From the NCBI GenBank assembly GCA_964621265.1, contig CAZULQ010000043.1, forward strand, positions 1 through 15,641: a stretch of 15,641 nt of DNA, given 5' to 3'. The notes below the pieces were generated by a model. It was not told the origin of the DNA, did no database searches, and saw only the letters and a program-made list of their open reading frames with translations. Position numbers and translations under genes: made by a program. Positions 12,091-15,641 of the stretch are shown piece after piece. The stretch is from Porcipelethomonas sp964621265 (GTDB lineage: Bacteria; Bacillota; Clostridia; Oscillospirales; Ruminococcaceae). How positions within the stretch are numbered: the stretch's first letter is position 1; every line of letters starts with the position of its first letter.

Positions 12091-15039
12091 TTATTTTCTA
12101 CCAAGCTGAACCTTATCAATAATCATTGCAACGTAATTCATAATCATTGTACTGTCTGTTGCATCAATAACATTATTTCTCTCACAGTCTGAATTAGCCT
12201 TTGCCTTAATATCAAGTGACATCTGGTCAGGATTTAAGAGATACATATTAATCGCAACAATATCAGCGATATCTACTTCATTATCAAGGTTTACGTCACC
12301 ATAAAGCTCACCATCCGGAAGTGTTGTCGGTTCTGTTACGACCGGTGTTGTAGTAACAGGAACTGTTGTTGTTGACTTTGAAGTTGTTACAGGATTTGTA
12401 GTAGTCTTATTTAAGGTTGTGGCTTTTTCTGTCGTAGTAAGCTTTTCTGTTGTTGTTACTGTTGTAGTTGTTGTGGTGGTAGTAGTAGTCGCAGCTGTTG
12501 TAGTTGTTGTAACTGATGTTACTACATTCCATCGCTGACAATCATGACTTGTAGGCTCCCACTGAATAATATTTCCACCATACTCAGTTGATGCACTACC
12601 AACCTCAACAAGACAAGTGTCCTTTGAAGCATGAGTTATAATGCTGTATGTTCCGTCAAGATTTTTTGTGAAACGGAAAAGCTGTGAGCTGTCCTTTGAG
12701 GAATATGCTGAAAGTGAAATGTTGCTGCCTACTTCACCTCCCTCTGCCTTGAGTGCATATCCTGTGTCCTGGAATGAACGAATCCAGTAGTAGTTATCCT
12801 TGCCGAAGTCCTTGAGAATCCACTTCTGGCAGTCAGCACCATTGTCCTCCCACTGCTGAACATTGGACTTTTCTTCCATAACACCGTCTACAACGTCCAT
12901 AACAAAATCGGAATTTGCATTTTCAAATTTGTAAACATAGTTTACGTCCATCTTACAGCCAGGGTCTGCAACAGGCTCTAAAATCCAGTCCTGGCAATTT
13001 GCACCATTTACTTCCCACTGCTGAACATTTGCGCCTGATGTTGTAAGTCCGTCAACAATTTCTACAGCTGACTGACCGCCTGATACTCTTGTACGGAGCT
13101 TATAGCTTCCGTCGCTGTTTTTAGTAAGCATAAACTGCTGATTTGTTCCGCTGTTATGCTGATAAATATCAACGTTTGTTCCGTTATCTGTCTTCTTTCC
13201 TGCAACGTCAAGAACATATGTGCCGCCATCACCAAGGCATGAAGCAATGTAGTAATAGCCATCGCCTGCGCTGAAGAGTTTCCAGATATCGTGAACGCCT
13301 GTGCCGTCTGAACCCCACTGCTGAACGTTTGCACCATTAGAAGCTGAAGCATCTGCAACCTGCATATAAAGTCCTGAGTTTACATTGTTGAGACGGAATG
13401 TTGAACCGTCTGCAAATTCTGTTGCACCCTGATTTCTTGGTGTACCTGTATATGTTGAAGTTTTAGCACCCCAGATTGTCTGGTTGTTGCTTCCGACAGC
13501 AGTAAATGTCATTACCTTTTTACCGCTCTCATCCTGAGTAGCAATAAAATGACCCTTGTATGTCTTTCCGCCTACTGTAATAGTTGCAGCTGAACTGCTT
13601 GCAAACTGTGACCATGTACCTGAAGCTGAACCGCTGATTGTGCCGTTTGAATTAAGTGTGATATTGCTGTACTTATGAATTGTTGCTGATGTATCATTGC
13701 CGTGATTGATAAATTCATAATTACCTGCAAGGTCAGCAGGTTCATAACCATATGGAGCAATTCTGTCACCGCTGTACTCATAAGGAGTTACAACCGGCCA
13801 GCCATCTTCACTGAAGTGCATGGAATGAACTCTTACTTCATGGAATTCATTGCCTCTGTTAAAACGTGTATGGAATAACAGATACCACTGACCGTCGTCA
13901 TCACGAAGAACAGAGTTGTGTCCACCAGCCATATAAGCTGTGCTAAGACTGCTGAACTGATAGTTACCCATAACCTTAAGACCAATGCTGTCAAGGTTTG
14001 TATTTGCCGCAAGAACAGCTGATCTGCCTGCTGCGTCAACGAATGGTCCTGTCGGATTTTTTGAACGGAACACACGCATGTTATAACCGCCTGTTGCAGT
14101 AAGTCCGCCGTATGTTACCCAAAGATAGTAGTAGCCTGTTTCAGGATTATATTCCATAAACGGACCTTCGCCTGACTTGAAGTAACCACCTGAAATCTTG
14201 GTTCCGAAATAACTGTCCACCATTCTTCCGTCAGATGTTGTACCTGTCTTAGGATGAATACATTTACCTGTTTTCTTGTCAAGCTCAATTGTGAATATAC
14301 CGCCCGACCATGAGCCATATGTCATGTACATCTTACCATTTGTGTCATAGTAAATTGTCGGGTCAATTGCATTAGGATAAAGGTTATTGTTGAAGTTTGT
14401 TCCGCTGAACCAGTTTTTGTTATATGTAACCTTTCCTGCTGAAATAAGCTCATCAATATTTGTTGATGTATACTTTCTGTTTACATTCTTAGTCGAGCTT
14501 GTTGCATAGCTATCATTTGATGTAAAGCCCGAATAGATAAGCGTATCAACAAACTGATATGGTCCTTCAGGGTTCTGAGATACAGCATATGCAAGAACGG
14601 ATCTCATATAAGTTGATGTTGTGCAGAAATACATCATGTATGCACCCTTTGAGCCGTCACTGTTTACATAATCAGGATTGTAGATTACGTCAGGTGCCCA
14701 GACCGCAAAGCCACCAACACAGTCCTCAAGATTTTCACCTGCCCAGGCAAATGCCTTTTTCAGATTCGAAGAAAGATTACCGAAAATCTTGTTATTTGTT
14801 GTTGCATAACCGTTGGTAAAACGTGTCCAGTTCTGAAGGTCTCTTGTTCTCGCCGCTTCAATGTGTGAACCAAAAACGTAATATGTTCCGCTTTTGTCCT
14901 TGAATACAGACGGGTCGTGAACCGATACCCTCGCTTTAGGCGCAGCTTCAACATATTCTGTCGAAGCTATACCTGATAATCCTGCACCAAAAAGCATAAC
15001 TCCCGCAAGTACAGTTGACATTATTTTTTTAAGTTTCAT
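12091..15039 (-). CDS. Cellulosomal GH43 arabinanase-like enzyme with two CBM13 modules and dockerin
   Basis: This 982-residue secreted enzyme is most likely an arabinan or arabinoxylan hydrolase held in a cellulosome. A signal peptide (cleavage around 33) precedes a five-bladed GH43 domain (about 36-435). Its catalytic triad is visible: D42 in VHDPSV, D226 in NAIDPT and general acid E291 in SGEGPF, with H374 in AGGHNS as in arabinanases. A small beta domain (about 440-530, LNSNGTISGSASGTW) resembles the C-terminal domain of AbnB-type endo-arabinanases. Two ricin-type CBM13 modules follow (about 545-690 and 698-840) with QDWIL, QKWIL and QRWNV motifs. A Thr-rich linker (841-908) leads to a dockerin (911-976): loop 1 DVNLDNEVDIAD is canonical, while loop 2 (SDCERNNVIDATD) is less standard. 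Other GH43 activities remain possible. AAGGGAG lies before the ATG. Confidence 0.93.
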   Translation of the reverse strand: MKLKKIMSTVLAGVMLFGAGLSGIASTEYVEAAPKARVSVHDPSVFKDKSGTYYVFGSHIEAARTRDLQNWTRFTNGYATTNNKIFGNLSSNLKKAFAWAGENLEDCVGGFAVWAPDVIYNPDYVNSDGSKGAYMMYFCTTSTYMRSVLAYAVSQNPEGPYQFVDTLIYSGFTSNDSYATSSTKNVNRKYTSTNIDELISAGKVTYNKNWFSGTNFNNNLYPNAIDPTIYYDTNGKMYMTYGSWSGGIFTIELDKKTGKCIHPKTGTTSDGRMVDSYFGTKISGGYFKSGEGPFMEYNPETGYYYLWVTYGGLTATGGYNMRVFRSKNPTGPFVDAAGRSAVLAANTNLDSIGLKVMGNYQFSSLSTAYMAGGHNSVLRDDDGQWYLLFHTRFNRGNEFHEVRVHSMHFSEDGWPVVTPYEYSGDRIAPYGYEPADLAGNYEFINHGNDTSATIHKYSNITLNSNGTISGSASGTWSQFASSSAATITVGGKTYKGHFIATQDESGKKVMTFTAVGSNNQTIWGAKTSTYTGTPRNQGATEFADGSTFRLNNVNSGLYMQVADASASNGANVQQWGSDGTGVHDIWKLFSAGDGYYYIASCLGDGGTYVLDVAGKKTDNGTNVDIYQHNSGTNQQFMLTKNSDGSYKLRTRVSGGQSAVEIVDGLTTSGANVQQWEVNGANCQDWILEPVADPGCKMDVNYVYKFENANSDFVMDVVDGVMEEKSNVQQWEDNGADCQKWILKDFGKDNYYWIRSFQDTGYALKAEGGEVGSNISLSAYSSKDSSQLFRFTKNLDGTYSIITHASKDTCLVEVGSASTEYGGNIIQWEPTSHDCQRWNVVTSVTTTTTAATTTTTTTTTTVTTTEKLTTTEKATTLNKTTTNPVTTSKSTTTVPVTTTPVVTEPTTLPDGELYGDVNLDNEVDIADIVAINMYLLNPDQMSLDIKAKANSDCERNNVIDATDSTMIMNYVAMIIDKVQLGRK
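12316..12519 (-). repeat. Low-complexity poly-threonine linker coding region
   Basis: About 68 codons encode mostly Thr, including an uninterrupted run of ten. On the plus strand it appears as GTT/GTA/GTG triplets. Such flexible, probably glycosylated linkers are typical of Ruminococcus cellulosomal enzymes. The triplet redundancy makes length change by slippage plausible. Confidence 0.85.
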
Positions 15040-15073
15040 TTACCATACTCCCTTTATATCTTTATTTTATTAC

Positions 15074-15102
15074 ATTATAAATTGTTTTTATCACCAATTC
15101 AA
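15074..15102 (-). promoter_or_regulatory. Sigma-A promoter of the GH43 gene
   Basis: On the minus strand TTGAAT (15102-15097), a 17-base spacer and TATAAT (15079-15074) lie about 35 bases before the start codon. No cre-like site is seen here, unlike the xylanase gene. Confidence 0.75.
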
Positions 15103-15154
15103 TTACATATTGTCTCATTTATACAACATTTTCGGTATATCTGATAACTTTGAT

Positions 15155-15553
15155 TTAGCATAAATGCAGTATTTTCACAAGCACGGCAAGCTCAATATCG
15201 GTTCCTTTAATAGCTTTAATTATTTTATAAAGCTCCGGCAACTGTGGTTCCTTTTTAACTGCCGGAGGCAAAGAGATTGATTTTAATGAAAGATTAATTT
15301 CAAACATGTTTAAGACTCTTTTTAGCAAGCCAAGCGTCGACTGCAGTGACTTTCGACTAAGTCTTGCAGCGTCTGCATTAATCGCTCGCTGCACTTGCAT
15401 CTTTGACAAATCCTTGCATTTAACATCCCTGATAAGTTTCAAGCGATTGTCTCTGATTATTTCATATCCTCTTTTAGTACTTGGCGAAAGACCGTATTCT
15501 TCAGCCTTGTGATATAGCGTTTTGTAAACATAGGCGATCCTCCTCTTACATAT
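15155..15553 (-). pseudogene. Tyrosine recombinase (phage/ICE integrase) remnant lacking the catalytic domain
   Basis: A stop-free minus-strand frame from 15553 to 15155 encodes AEEYGLSPSTKRGYEIIRDN, then a helical stretch with KDLSKMQVQRAINADA and SRKSLQSTLGLLKRVLNMF, then PELYKIIKAIKGTDIELAVL. This is the SAM-like core-binding domain of tyrosine recombinases and the first helix of the catalytic domain. The frame stops before the RHRY catalytic motifs, and no downstream piece of them is found before the GH43 promoter. The N-terminal arm-binding domain is missing too (an in-frame TGA at 15554-15556). It is therefore a decayed integrase. An initiation at TTG 15442 would cut into the domain and is not credible as a real start. 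Confidence 0.7.
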
Positions 15554-15641
15554 TCATTTGATTTAAATCGTCGTGCTGTAAGCTTAAATATAAAGTTTTG
15601 TATATCCGATATGGATGCAACGTCACGTTGCTGCGTTCCTT
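15554..15641. other. Right-edge sequence without assignable feature
   Basis: A minus-strand frame beginning GTQQRDVASISDIQ is open from the window edge through 15554 and on in a frame different from the integrase piece. It may be more of the decayed element, but I recognise nothing. A small hairpin GCAACG-TCA-CGTTGC lies at 15617-15631. Confidence 0.25.

Noticed and set aside
12380..12520. GTT/GTA/GTG triplet-rich stretch as a possible repeat array or CRISPR-like element
   Set aside because: It is the coding strand complement of the in-frame poly-threonine linker; no repeat-spacer structure exists.
15155..15442. A complete small gene of 95 codons starting at TTG 15442
   Set aside because: Recombinase-like sequence continues upstream of that codon in the same frame, so the start is artificial and the piece is a remnant.
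15306..15512. Plus-strand open frame of 68 codons
   Set aside because: It is antisense to the integrase remnant, with no ribosome site and no recognisable protein features.
1..15641. tRNA, rRNA, CRISPR array or replication origin
   Set aside because: No cloverleaf, rRNA core, repeat-spacer array or DnaA-box cluster was seen on either strand.

Overview
The window looks like chromosome of a fibre-degrading Firmicute of the Ruminococcaceae, most like a cellulosome-forming Ruminococcus. The reasons are two secreted plant-cell-wall hydrolases ending in dockerin modules (a CBM22-GH10 xylanase and a GH43 enzyme with ricin-type modules), a long poly-threonine linker, moderately AT-rich DNA, AGGAGG-type ribosome binding sites and near-consensus sigma-A promoters. 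The species is inferred, not proven.

Left part (1-3830), all on the minus strand: a 41-residue membrane peptide gene followed by ilvE (branched-chain aminotransferase), then an apparent two-gene operon of a CNNM/CBS/CorC membrane protein and a two-TM protein of unknown function. Centre-left (3930-5970): a well-formed promoter with a cre-like operator drives the dockerin-bearing GH10 xylanase, which ends at a strong terminator.

The stretch 5970-6280, which could pass for empty intergenic DNA, is the most interesting part. It has two face-to-face promoters with perfect -35 and -10 boxes and 17-base spacers, a 32-codon ORF for a hydrophobic peptide with a basic tail, a Shine-Dalgarno hairpin, a short convergent RNA and one shared bidirectional terminator hairpin. 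The two transcripts start with related leader sequences, so the unit is bounded by imperfect inverted repeats. This is the layout of a type I toxin-antitoxin module of the TxpA/RatA kind.

Centre (6400-11700, plus strand): an EF-G-like GTPase paralogue with its own promoter and terminator, an ECF sigma factor and zinc-finger anti-sigma pair with overlapping genes, a PP2C-family phosphatase whose start must be moved to 10060, and a lipoprotein of unknown function.

Right part (11700-15641): decayed mobile and regulatory DNA surrounds the GH43 gene. On its 3' side lie a short IS256-type transposase remnant and, facing it, a fragment resembling a periplasmic-binding-protein-like sensor. On its 5' side lies a tyrosine recombinase remnant lacking the catalytic domain. 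The GH43-CBM13-CBM13-dockerin gene between them has an intact frame, promoter and terminator, which suggests a functional CAZyme gene in a region that has seen rearrangement or transfer. The two dockerin enzymes would together attack arabinoxylan- or arabinan-rich hemicellulose and pectin side chains.
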